From positions 3,112 through 67,111 of the forward strand of contig NZ_QUEM01000003.1 of the NCBI RefSeq assembly GCF_003477995.1: a stretch of DNA of 64,000 nucleotides, given 5' to 3'. The notes beneath the pieces are model-generated. The model was not told the origin of the DNA. It made no database searches and saw only the letters and a program-made list of their open reading frames with translations. Position 1 is the first letter of the stretch, and each line of letters starts with the position of its first letter. The translations under genes were made by a program, and so were the position numbers. Source of the DNA: Bacteroides sp. OF04-15BH. Lineage in GTDB: Bacteria > Bacteroidota > Bacteroidia > Bacteroidales > Bacteroidaceae. Positions 8,518 to 17,080 of this stretch are shown piece after piece.

Positions 8518-9870
8518 ATGAAGCATATTTTAAAAGTTGCTCTTCCGGTAACAGCTCTGGCTTTGCTTACCGGAAGCTGCAAGAACGAAATAGAAGATGT
8601 GTTTGATCTGAACGCAACCCAACGCATCGAAAAAATGATGGCCGAATGCGACCAGAAATTACAGGACTCCGATTTCGGATGGCGCTTTGATTATACTCCG
8701 TCAAACGGCTCAACCGTAAACTACGTCATGAAGTTCAAAGACGGATATGTATCCATGGAAAATGCCGAAGGAGCCACCTCCACTTCGACCTACAAAATCG
8801 TAAATGCCGAAGGACCGGTACTGTCTTTTGACACTTACTCCATTTTGCACGATCTGGCCGATCCTTCACAGGCTCCTCAGGGAACCGGCAAGGGAGGTGA
8901 ATTTGAATTTATCATCTCTAAGGTCGGCGAAGACACCTTATATCTGAAAGGCCGCAAATCCGGTTCGATGTTTAAGATGGCACGTGCCCCGCAAGGTGAA
9001 ATCCAGCACATCCGTCTGCAAAGCAATCTAGATGTCGATGCCGGAAAAGACATTTCGTTTTTCCATGCTCTGTGCGGAAGCAACAACAGTCAGGTAGGAA
9101 TCTTCCTGGGAGCAGAAGGCAAGAGTCTGGAAGTGTTGAGCAGTGATGAGAAATTCCAGAACATTCCGGTAAGCTTCTCCGAAAACGGATTCACCTTTAG
9201 CACTCCGGTACAGGTAGGCGGACAGAGTGTCAGCAAAATGATCTGGGACAACAACAAGCAGGTGTTTACAACCGAAGACGGCCAGATAACCCTGAACGAG
9301 GTGGCAACCAGCCCGTTCAATGTGGGACAGACTGTGCAGAAACTGCTAAGCACTCCTTATCTGACCATGCAGGGCGCCAGTGCTTCAGCCACGCTGCAAC
9401 TGGTTGAGTTTGCAAAGGACTTTCCGGAATGGAAGCGTATGGAGTTCTTTATGAATACCCAAGGTCAGGTAGAGACTCTGAAATATAAGGTAAACACCGA
9501 CAACCAGGTTACAGAAATCAGTCGCGAACAGGAGACTCAGACACTGAACTCAATGAGCTGTATCGTGAACAATGAATACGGTCTGGCTGAATGGGGAAAC
9601 TTCACCATCAAACGCAACGAACCGATTGACGCCGACCAGGTCATCTTCGTGGAAGGCATCCGAAACGGAACTCCGGCCAATACACTGAACAGAAATATCT
9701 TCTTCAAGAAGATCAAGGGAATCTTCTTTGATTCTGAAGGCGTATCCGTGGTTTACAGAAACGGAATGTATTACATTGTTTCTGCCTCAGACTCCAAGAT
9801 GTGGCTGATTCTGAAAGAAGCTGCATTACCTGTTCCTGCCATTACAATTCCGAAATTAGTTACTCAATAA
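8518..9870 (+). CDS. DUF4302-family lipoprotein
   Basis: A 450-residue lipoprotein with lipidated Cys21 (LLTGSC). The N-terminal motif QRIEKMMAECDQKLQDSDFGWRFDY and the following beta-rich segments (VMKFKDGYVSM, FDTYSILHDLADPSQ, LYLKGRKSG) match what I know of DUF4302 (PF14135), a family of unknown function encoded beside SusCD and metallohydrolase lipoproteins. It probably sits on the outer membrane and helps bind the substrate of this system. Only 11 bases separate it from the next gene. Confidence 0.82.
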   Translation: MKHILKVALPVTALALLTGSCKNEIEDVFDLNATQRIEKMMAECDQKLQDSDFGWRFDYTPSNGSTVNYVMKFKDGYVSMENAEGATSTSTYKIVNAEGPVLSFDTYSILHDLADPSQAPQGTGKGGEFEFIISKVGEDTLYLKGRKSGSMFKMARAPQGEIQHIRLQSNLDVDAGKDISFFHALCGSNNSQVGIFLGAEGKSLEVLSSDEKFQNIPVSFSENGFTFSTPVQVGGQSVSKMIWDNNKQVFTTEDGQITLNEVATSPFNVGQTVQKLLSTPYLTMQGASASATLQLVEFAKDFPEWKRMEFFMNTQGQVETLKYKVNTDNQVTEISREQETQTLNSMSCIVNNEYGLAEWGNFTIKRNEPIDADQVIFVEGIRNGTPANTLNRNIFFKKIKGIFFDSEGVSVVYRNGMYYIVSASDSKMWLILKEAALPVPAITIPKLVTQ

Positions 9871-9881
9871 ATAATCAAGAA

Positions 9882-11294
9882 ATGAAAAAACAAATCTTTA
9901 CCTTATGTGCTTTTTCCGGCCTATTGGCGGTATCAGCACAGGCACAGTGGAAAGCAGATGTAAAGGCGGTCGTTTCCGAACCGGCCAAAGTGGTTTCATC
10001 TGCCAAAGTTGCAACCCGCAACACTTCCGGCGTATCATACGCCTATCCTATTGGTCTGAAAAATATGGGTATGATCAGCAAGGACGACAATGCATGTTGC
10101 AATTTCCTTTCGTTCAACAAGAATATCAATGGTGACGCTTACATGTGGGCTCCGATTGGAGAGATTGTTTCTTACATCGACGCCTCTACCACAACAGCAA
10201 CCGACTATCATTGGTTTATTCCGGGAAGCGAAACAACCGAAATGGAAACCCAGGACGCCGATGCTACTTACAGCACTCCGGGTATCTATGACTTCCCGAC
10301 CATGACCATCAAGGATGAGAGCGGCGCAGAGCACACATACACTGCCGAAGGAAAAATCAAGGTGGGCGGTGTCGGAGAAATCTGTACTTCCAACATGCTG
10401 AATTTGGGTACGGACCCGGAAGATCCTTCAACCACATCCGTACTTGCAGCCCTGATGCTGAACGGAGGTGCAGGCGGTTATCTCGGCGGAACCAACAACA
10501 TGAAACTGAAGGGTTACGGTAACCTGTTTATGATTGCCCATCCGGATGCCAGCCTGAACGCTGTGCGTGTTTATCTTCCGGACGTGCCCAGCAAGTTTGC
10601 CGAAGATGCCAAGCTGCTGATGCAGGTATGGTATCCGATGGACTTCGGAGACGGAGAAATGGTTCTCAACGGTCTGCCTCTGGAAGCAGTAAACCTGCCG
10701 ATGAAAGACATCAAGCTGACTACCGACACCAAACTGAAGAAAGCTGCCGTTGCTGAATTCAAACTGACCACTCCGCTGACCATAAGCGACAAGCCGTTCT
10801 TCTTTGTAACCATTTCCGGTTTCAGTGAAGATCCGAATACAGAAGATTTCAGAATGCTGATTGACATCAAGCCTACCGAGATGGACGAGGCATCAGCCGG
10901 AAACCTGCTTGCCCACAACTCATTCTGTTACTTTGACTCAGGTACAGAAAGTACCAGTGGTTACAAGTGGCCGATCAATTACTTTGGAGGTCCAATCGGT
11001 GCGTCTTTCATGATCTGTCCGGTTATTGACACCAAAACCGGAGGTGCTTCCGGCATTGCCGACACAGAACTGAAGCCAAGCAAGGCTGCCTACAATCAGG
11101 GCGTATTGACCATGAGCTGCGCAGATGCCGACGAGGCTACTGTATATAATGTAGCCGGTAACATCATCTACCGCACTTCACTCAACGGAGCAGAGCAGAC
11201 CGCCCAACTCCAGCTCTCAGAAGGAGTTTATCTGGTGCGCTATCTGAAAGCCGGAAAAGTTATTGGAGCCTCAAAGTTCCTGGCCAACAAATAA
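9882..11294 (+). CDS. Secreted protein with PKD-like region and type IX-like tail
   Basis: A longer frame opens at 9801, but the start at 9882 gives a clean signal peptide (MKKQIFTLCAFSGLLAVSAQA) and avoids a large overlap with the DUF4302 gene. The 470-residue product has a PKD-like segment near residues 90-160 (DYHWFIPGS, ATYSTPGIYDFPTMTIKD), a beta-rich middle and a C-terminal segment with VYNVAGNIIYRTSLNG and GVYLVRYLKAGKVIGASKF. That ending is like type IX secretion sorting domains. No enzyme motif is seen. It is probably a cell-surface partner of the SusCD system; function unknown. Confidence 0.72.
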   Translation: MKKQIFTLCAFSGLLAVSAQAQWKADVKAVVSEPAKVVSSAKVATRNTSGVSYAYPIGLKNMGMISKDDNACCNFLSFNKNINGDAYMWAPIGEIVSYIDASTTTATDYHWFIPGSETTEMETQDADATYSTPGIYDFPTMTIKDESGAEHTYTAEGKIKVGGVGEICTSNMLNLGTDPEDPSTTSVLAALMLNGGAGGYLGGTNNMKLKGYGNLFMIAHPDASLNAVRVYLPDVPSKFAEDAKLLMQVWYPMDFGDGEMVLNGLPLEAVNLPMKDIKLTTDTKLKKAAVAEFKLTTPLTISDKPFFFVTISGFSEDPNTEDFRMLIDIKPTEMDEASAGNLLAHNSFCYFDSGTESTSGYKWPINYFGGPIGASFMICPVIDTKTGGASGIADTELKPSKAAYNQGVLTMSCADADEATVYNVAGNIIYRTSLNGAEQTAQLQLSEGVYLVRYLKAGKVIGASKFLANK

Positions 11295-11325
11295 GTATTA
11301 TTTAAACCTTTAAATATTGAAGCGT

Positions 11326-12801
11326 ATGAAAAAGTTTACAAAAATCATGTCATTGGCTTGCTGTGCCTTGTTTGCCGGAGCCAGCTTGGCAAACGCAGAA
11401 GACTATGTTTGGAAGTATGTCAACACCGGTGATGCCACAACCTATGCCGTACGTAATGACGGTTCTCTGTGGGCCTGGGGATGGAACGAACTCGGACAGG
11501 CTGGAAACGGTATTAAGGAGCGCAGTGCCATGCCAACTCTGACCAACGGAGATTTGAAGTGGAAAAAGGTAGCCGGCGGTAAGGCTTATGCTTTCTTCCT
11601 GGCAGAGGACGGCTCTCTGTGGGCTGCCGGTAGCGCAGAAAGCGGTATCCAGGGAACCGGTGACGGAATCGGTCATAAAGTACTGACCCGCATCGGCACC
11701 GACAACAACTGGGTAGACGTTGCCTGCACCCGTTTCTGGGGATACACTGCTTTTGCCATCAAGTCAGACGGCACTCTGTGGGGATGGGGACAGAACACTT
11801 CTGCTCAATTGGGTATCGGTAATATCCAGACCCAGATTGTTCCCGTACAGATCGGTACCGACACAGACTGGAAGCAGGTTGCCGTTGGTTCTTCTTCTGT
11901 AATCGCCATCAAGAATGACGGCAGTCTTTGGGGCTGGGGCGGCAACATGAGAGGCGAAGTATTCGGTTACAAGGGTCGCCAGGCTACTCCGGTACGTTTG
12001 GGCAATGCCAACGACTGGAGCTATGTATGCATGATCGACTACCGCGCATACGGTGTCAAGAACGACGGTACCATGTGGGCATGGGGTGACAACAGCGCCA
12101 ACCTGCTCGGTTTGAATACCGAAACAGACGAAGAAGGTGTGGTAACTGTTTCTCAGGTTACTGAGCCTACTCAGGTAACTGCCATCACCGGCAATGTCAT
12201 CTCTATTTCAGGATGCGAAAACACCATGAGCGTATCAACCGGTACCGACGGTGTTATTGACAAGGTTTGGATGTTCGGTTCCAATACCGACGGCGCCCTG
12301 GGTGACGGCAAAGGTTTAGGAAACGGAAACACAGGAATTCCATTCATGACCACTCCGGTAAGCCCGTCTTTGAAATCAAGCCTGAAAATGGATTATGTAG
12401 CCAGCGGTCAGAACTACACCATGGTGGTTACTACCGATGGAGATATCTGGGGCTGGGGATGTAACCGCGGCGGACAGCTGGGTGACGAAACACTGTACGA
12501 CCAGCTTCAGACTGCCTATAAACTGAAACCGACTCTGATTAACTGTCCGCAGGATGAAATCACTACTTCAATCAGTGACGCCGTTGCTCAGGACACTGAA
12601 ATCAGCATCAACGGTTCTGTAGTATCTCTGCAGACTGAAGGCCGACTGACATCTGCCACTATCTACAACCTGCAAGGTGCTGCCGTGATGATTCTTTCAG
12701 CTTCTGAATCAAGCTGGAACATCTCTTCACTGCCTCAGGGCACTTACATTGCCAAATTTGTTGTTGACGGCAAGGTCTTCACCAGCAAGTTTGCCAAATA
12801 A
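11326..12801 (+). CDS. Secreted RCC1-type beta-propeller protein with type IX-like tail
   Basis: The frame could begin at a TTG nine bases earlier, but ATG at 11326 gives a normal signal peptide ending in LANA. The 491-residue product has about seven RCC1-type blades, each with an NDGSLWAWG-like core and a following GQ/GNG-like turn (for example DGSLWAWGWNELGQ and DGTLWGWGQNTSAQLG). The ending TIYNLQGAAV with GTYIAKFVVDGKVFTSKFAK resembles a type IX sorting domain. RCC1-like propellers are binding scaffolds, so a ligand- or protein-binding role at the surface is inferred. It lies 31 bases after its neighbour in the Sus-like operon. Confidence 0.82.
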   Translation: MKKFTKIMSLACCALFAGASLANAEDYVWKYVNTGDATTYAVRNDGSLWAWGWNELGQAGNGIKERSAMPTLTNGDLKWKKVAGGKAYAFFLAEDGSLWAAGSAESGIQGTGDGIGHKVLTRIGTDNNWVDVACTRFWGYTAFAIKSDGTLWGWGQNTSAQLGIGNIQTQIVPVQIGTDTDWKQVAVGSSSVIAIKNDGSLWGWGGNMRGEVFGYKGRQATPVRLGNANDWSYVCMIDYRAYGVKNDGTMWAWGDNSANLLGLNTETDEEGVVTVSQVTEPTQVTAITGNVISISGCENTMSVSTGTDGVIDKVWMFGSNTDGALGDGKGLGNGNTGIPFMTTPVSPSLKSSLKMDYVASGQNYTMVVTTDGDIWGWGCNRGGQLGDETLYDQLQTAYKLKPTLINCPQDEITTSISDAVAQDTEISINGSVVSLQTEGRLTSATIYNLQGAAVMILSASESSWNISSLPQGTYIAKFVVDGKVFTSKFAK

Positions 12802-12833
12802 TCCGCAAACAGAACCTTTTAATACGGAATATT

Positions 12834-15251
12834 ATGAAAGAAATATTCAAAGGGATCTTTTCTTTCGTACTCCTTACTTCTTGTGCACAGCTCGTCTGTG
12901 CACAAGATGCTTTGGAAGTATCCAGCGAAAACATCCCGTCATCACTGAAAACAGAGACCTCGCTCAAGCTAACCGGCGAATGGGATACCTATGCTTTCAG
13001 CCAACTAAAAAATGCTCTGGGCACGAACGTTTTTGGAGGAAGTAATACCAGTCTGACCAAACTGGACCTGAGCAGTACACAAATTGCCGAAAACACGTCG
13101 CTCTATGTTAGTGCCGGCTTCACAAGCAACGGAGCTTTTATGAACTGCAAGGCGCTGACAGAAGTTGTCATGCCAACCGCGGAAGAAGCCGCACAGTTTA
13201 CTTCTTTTCAGGGAGCATTCCAGAACTGTGACAAACTGACTACGATTGATTTAAGCGGATGTACCAACGTCACCACTTTCAACAATGCTTTTTACGGCTG
13301 TGCTTCACTGACTCAGGCCGACTTGAAGAATAACGTTGCAGCAACCAAGACCAGTTCATGGAGTTCCGCCTTCGAAGGATGCAGCTCACTGGCTCAGGTC
13401 AGCCTACCGGCTGGATTCGCACCGACCAACAAGGTCTTTGCCAACTGTACGGCTCTGACCGAGATTGACTGGAGTGCCTGCAATGCAACAGAAACCGTTC
13501 CGACCTATTATGCCGGACTTTTTGAAGGCGTAGACGTTTCGGGCATCACCCTGAAACTGAATCACGCCCAGTACTTGCTGTTTCAGGGAGACGAGAACTG
13601 GAATCAGCTGAATCTGGTGGATCTCGCTCCGGAACCTTCTACAGAATATACCGTAGACGCTTCGGATATTCCATCCTCTCTGAAAAAAGCTACTGCCCTG
13701 ATCCTGACCGGAGCATGGGACAGCGACAAATTCAATCTGCTTTCACTGGCATTGGGTAACAACGGCGGCATTCTGGCCACTCCGAACACCACCCTGCAAA
13801 CTCTGGACATGAGCCAGATTACCGTGGCCGAAGACACTCCTCTCTATCGCAAGGGTCTCAAGGAATACGGAATCTTCAACAACTGCACGGCACTGACTCA
13901 AGTCATCATGCCGGCTGCTGCAGAAGCTGCGAAATTTACCGACCTGACACTGGCATTCAGCGGTTGCACCGCTCTGAAGAGCATTGACCTGAGCCAGTGC
14001 AGCGGCATCACCAGCCTATCAAAGGCCTTCTACAACTGCAGCGCCCTGACTTCCGTAAATCTGTCTTCATGCACGGCACTGACCACCAGCGACAATGCGT
14101 TTGAGAATTGTGAAGCCCTGACCTCTGTGGTTCTTCCGGCTTCCTTCCCGGTTGGAAAAAATACCTTTGCCTACTGCAATGCTCTGAAGGAAATAGACTG
14201 GACCAGCTTCAGCGCTACCGAAGTTCCGGCACTCAGCAAAACCTTCTTTATGGGTATTGATGACCTGAGCCTCATCAAGCTCTCTTTGAAATACGAAGCC
14301 TACAAGCTGTTCTCGGCCGATGAAGACTGGAGCGAATTGAATCTGTATAATACCGAGCCGGACAAGGTGACTGACTTTACTGTCGATGCTTCCGACATTC
14401 CTAGCAGCCTTTCCAAAGCGGTTACCCTGACCCTGACCGGTGAATGGGACAGCGACAAACTGAACCTGCTCTCTCTGGCACTGGGAAACAACGGCGGACT
14501 GTTTGAGGTATACAACAAGACACTGACCAAACTGGACATGAGCCAGATTACCGTGGCCGAAGGTACTCCTCTTTCCCGCCAAGGCATCAACAAAGAGTAT
14601 GGTATCTTTAATAACTGTACTGCACTGACCGATGTCATTCTGCCGGCTGCCGAAGAATGTGCCCAATTCACTTCACTGAAAAAGGCATTCAAGGGATGCA
14701 CCGCTTTGGCCAACATTGACCTGAGCCTGTTTACCGGAGCAACCGACATCGACGAGGCCTTCAAGAACACCGCCATCACCACTGCCGATCTGAGCGGATA
14801 TGCCGCTGTGGGAACAACAGTCAGCGCCTTTGAAGGATGCAGCGCTCTCGAAAGCGTTATTCTTCCGGAGAACTTCAAGGCCGGAAATTATACTTTCGCC
14901 GACTGCACTGCTCTCAAAACCATCGACTTTACAGCCTACACAAATGCGGAAGAGGCTCCGGCATGCAGCAACAACACTTTCAGCGGAATTGACGATCTGA
15001 GCCTCATCACCCTGAAAGTGGGCCAGAATGCCTCTGTTTTCGAACAGCACAAAATCTGGTCACAGTTCTATCTGGACAGCGAAACCGCTACCGGTATCTC
15101 ACAGACCGAAAGCCATGCGGCTCCTGTGAAGGTCTATACGGTTGACGGACAATATGTGGGAACTTATGTCATGAATGAACGCCTGATGTCAGAATTACCG
15201 AGACCGGGCATTTACATCATCCAGGGTAAGAAATACATCAAGACCCGTTAA
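12834..15251 (+). CDS. BspA-like leucine-rich repeat surface protein, three tandem modules
   Basis: An 805-residue exported protein with signal peptide ending VCAQ. Three modules of about 245 residues follow, each starting with an IPSSL..LTG.WDSDK-like beta segment and continuing with BspA-type leucine-rich repeats (FNNCTALTQVIMP, FSGCTALKSIDLS, FENCEALTSVVLP). Modules two and three are nearly identical at their starts. The C-terminus KVYTVDGQYVG and PGIYIIQGKKYIKTR is a short type IX-like tail. BspA-like LRR proteins bind host matrix proteins or other cells; here a capture role in the operon is inferred. It is the last gene before the terminator at 15260. Confidence 0.88.
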   Translation: MKEIFKGIFSFVLLTSCAQLVCAQDALEVSSENIPSSLKTETSLKLTGEWDTYAFSQLKNALGTNVFGGSNTSLTKLDLSSTQIAENTSLYVSAGFTSNGAFMNCKALTEVVMPTAEEAAQFTSFQGAFQNCDKLTTIDLSGCTNVTTFNNAFYGCASLTQADLKNNVAATKTSSWSSAFEGCSSLAQVSLPAGFAPTNKVFANCTALTEIDWSACNATETVPTYYAGLFEGVDVSGITLKLNHAQYLLFQGDENWNQLNLVDLAPEPSTEYTVDASDIPSSLKKATALILTGAWDSDKFNLLSLALGNNGGILATPNTTLQTLDMSQITVAEDTPLYRKGLKEYGIFNNCTALTQVIMPAAAEAAKFTDLTLAFSGCTALKSIDLSQCSGITSLSKAFYNCSALTSVNLSSCTALTTSDNAFENCEALTSVVLPASFPVGKNTFAYCNALKEIDWTSFSATEVPALSKTFFMGIDDLSLIKLSLKYEAYKLFSADEDWSELNLYNTEPDKVTDFTVDASDIPSSLSKAVTLTLTGEWDSDKLNLLSLALGNNGGLFEVYNKTLTKLDMSQITVAEGTPLSRQGINKEYGIFNNCTALTDVILPAAEECAQFTSLKKAFKGCTALANIDLSLFTGATDIDEAFKNTAITTADLSGYAAVGTTVSAFEGCSALESVILPENFKAGNYTFADCTALKTIDFTAYTNAEEAPACSNNTFSGIDDLSLITLKVGQNASVFEQHKIWSQFYLDSETATGISQTESHAAPVKVYTVDGQYVGTYVMNERLMSELPRPGIYIIQGKKYIKTR

Positions 15252-15259
15252 TATTTAAA

Positions 15260-15289
15260 GGTGTGCCAAAGATTCGGCACACCTTTTTT
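15260..15289 (+). terminator. Intrinsic terminator of the Sus-like operon
   Basis: A perfect 8-base stem GGTGTGCC (15260-15267) and GGCACACC (15276-15283) with an 8-base loop is followed by six T, starting nine bases after the LRR gene's stop. Confidence 0.93.
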
Positions 15290-15658
15290 GTTTCCTTTTT
15301 TTACTCCGGGAAGAGTATCCGAAATTTCTTCGCAAACACCTTAAAAAATCATGCTGATGTTTTTCGAAAGACATCGGGACGAACGATTCGTTTCATCAGA
15401 ATGATTTTTCCAAAGAACGCCGATATCAAGCCTGCATCATCTAAGGCATTGAAAACAAGCATTAAAACAGAATCTTTTCAAGGTCAGAAAGAAAACGGAT
15501 TGCATGTATATCATTTTCAAAACACGAAAATCAGGAAAAACAAAAAGAATCCCATCCTGATGATCGCCCTTATATCAAGGTTTCACCAGATGGGATTCTT
15601 TTCATTATTTGAATTTACAAACTGTCTGCAAAAAGCATCGCAGAGACTTTTCTCAGTA
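15290..15658. other. Intergenic stretch with two inverted repeats
   Basis: No credible gene is seen; the open frame running 15263-15958 is mostly antisense to the porin. AAAAATCATGCTGATG (15344-15359) pairs with CATCAGAATGATTTTT (15394-15409) with one mismatch. The second repeat is the terminator at 15545-15600. Confidence 0.5.
15545..15600 (-). terminator. Terminator of the porin gene, likely bidirectional
   Basis: AAGAATCCCATC (15545-15556) and GATGGGATTCTT (15589-15600) form a perfect 12-base stem. The 32-base loop contains a smaller CCTT/AAGG hairpin. T-rich sequence follows on both strands; it lies about 60 bases past the porin stop. Confidence 0.8.
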
Positions 15659-16906
15659 TCAGAACTGGAACAAGGCCACAGCCACGATGCGATGATTATC
15701 CACACGATGTGTATCTACCACCTTTCCCTTTTCATCGTTGCTGCCATACCATGCATTGCAATAAGAATATTCCAGACCGAACTTCCAGTTAGGCAGATTA
15801 TAGGAAACCTCCGCAGTAGCCGTAGCCAACTGATCCAGGTTCAGTCCCGTACCGATCAGACCGCTCACCTTTTCTGTTGCTCCCAGATTCTTCAGATAAC
15901 CGCCGAAGAGACCGCCGCGCCATTTCTTGCCGTACATCACATTTACCCAAGTGTGTGAAGTCTTCAGAGGAGTATATTCCTGCTCTCCGGTTACGGGATC
16001 GGTTGCCGTGATACCATAACCACCCACGGTGCTGGTCTGGGTGAGATTAGAGCCCAACACGGATTTGGCGGCCAGCAGGAAGCTTTCTTTCTGATATTTC
16101 ACATGGGCCTCGTAAGAAAGTGACGTGATGCGTTCATGCACCCGATAGGTCTGCGCCCCTACCTTAGAGGTTGTACGCGGAGTCATGGACATCATCTCCA
16201 TACCCACTCCAGCCTGCAACTGCGGAGTCTTGTAATCCAGTCCCAGATAGAACTCCGGAGTCAGACTGTTTTTCAGGAAGTCCTGACTCTTCGCGGTTGT
16301 CACGGTGCCCACCTCATTGTTGGCCGGTCCTACAGCCAGATACTGCGACTGCCAGATAGCGGCTGCGGTGAGCTGGAACTTCTTCTGATGGAGACGGTAG
16401 CGCGCCTGAGGAGCACGGCTGAACGGCTGATAAGGGGCTCCCATATTCAGGTTCATAATGTCCGGAGCCACATCACCGTAGAGCGGATGCCAGGTCTGAC
16501 CGACCAACAAAGAAGAGTGTTTCTTGAAATCCAGATTGAAGTAAGCATGACGAACACGGATCATCGAATAGCTGGTACCCGAACCACGGAAGTCCACCTC
16601 CACTTTTGCCGACGGACGGATGCCGTGACCCAGTTCGGGTCCTTTTACGTCCACACCCAAACGGGTATATAAGGTATAGAAATTACCGTTCGGAGCGCCA
16701 TTCAAGTCCTCGCCGTTCGGATCTTTTACCTCATCTTTCGGATACATATAAAAGAGTCCGTCCACGGTTTCGGAATTGGAGCGGGTGTTGTAAAACAAAT
16801 CGGTGCGGATCTGTCCGTAAAACTTATAATCGAAATGCTTTTTCTGAGCACTGGCTGTGCCGGCTGCCAACAAAGCAAAAGCTAAAAATAAACCTGTCTT
16901 TTTCAT
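15659..16906 (-). CDS. Porin-like outer membrane beta-barrel protein
   Basis: A 415-residue exported protein with signal peptide MKKTGLFLAFALLAAGTASAQ and a barrel pattern of alternating residues through to a terminal Phe (VALFQF), the usual insertion signal for outer membrane barrels. Segments such as YKFYGQIRTDLFYNTR and VGQTWHPLYGDVAPDIMNLN recall DcaP- or phosphate-selective-porin-like proteins of Bacteroidetes. It is a single gene with a promoter at 16929-16958 and its own terminator. Substrate unknown. Confidence 0.8.
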   Translation of the reverse strand: MKKTGLFLAFALLAAGTASAQKKHFDYKFYGQIRTDLFYNTRSNSETVDGLFYMYPKDEVKDPNGEDLNGAPNGNFYTLYTRLGVDVKGPELGHGIRPSAKVEVDFRGSGTSYSMIRVRHAYFNLDFKKHSSLLVGQTWHPLYGDVAPDIMNLNMGAPYQPFSRAPQARYRLHQKKFQLTAAAIWQSQYLAVGPANNEVGTVTTAKSQDFLKNSLTPEFYLGLDYKTPQLQAGVGMEMMSMTPRTTSKVGAQTYRVHERITSLSYEAHVKYQKESFLLAAKSVLGSNLTQTSTVGGYGITATDPVTGEQEYTPLKTSHTWVNVMYGKKWRGGLFGGYLKNLGATEKVSGLIGTGLNLDQLATATAEVSYNLPNWKFGLEYSYCNAWYGSNDEKGKVVDTHRVDNHRIVAVALFQF

Positions 16907-16928
16907 ACTCTCATTATTTAATATTGCG

Positions 16929-16958
16929 CAAATTTAAAGAAAAGAATGGAATAATCGA
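16929..16958 (-). promoter_or_regulatory. Promoter of the porin gene
   Basis: On the minus strand TAAATTTG (16929-16936) is a full -7 box; an imperfect TTCG-type -33 box lies 18 bases upstream at 16955-16958. The ATG at 16906 is 22 bases downstream. Confidence 0.55.
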
Positions 16959-17016
16959 AAAAGAGCCCCGTTTATCCTGCCCGAATGACGGCGGAAAAGA
17001 GAAAAAGAGAAGAAAA

Positions 17017-17075
17017 TTTGCTTTTTCCGTGATTTTAAACTATTTTCGTTATCAACCCCAATAGAAGAAAGGAGG
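17017..17075 (+). promoter_or_regulatory. Promoter and unusual strong Shine-Dalgarno for the ExoX-C protein
   Basis: TTTG (17017-17020), 20 bases, then TATTTTCG (17041-17048) is close to consensus. AAAGGAGG (17068-17075), five bases before the ATG at 17081, is a strong Shine-Dalgarno; most genes in this window lack one. Confidence 0.6.
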
Positions 17076-17080
17076 ACGAT

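Noticed and set aside
15263..15958. 231-residue plus-strand frame after the LRR gene
   Set aside because: It starts inside the operon terminator and its second half is antisense to the porin; the sequence shows no family features.
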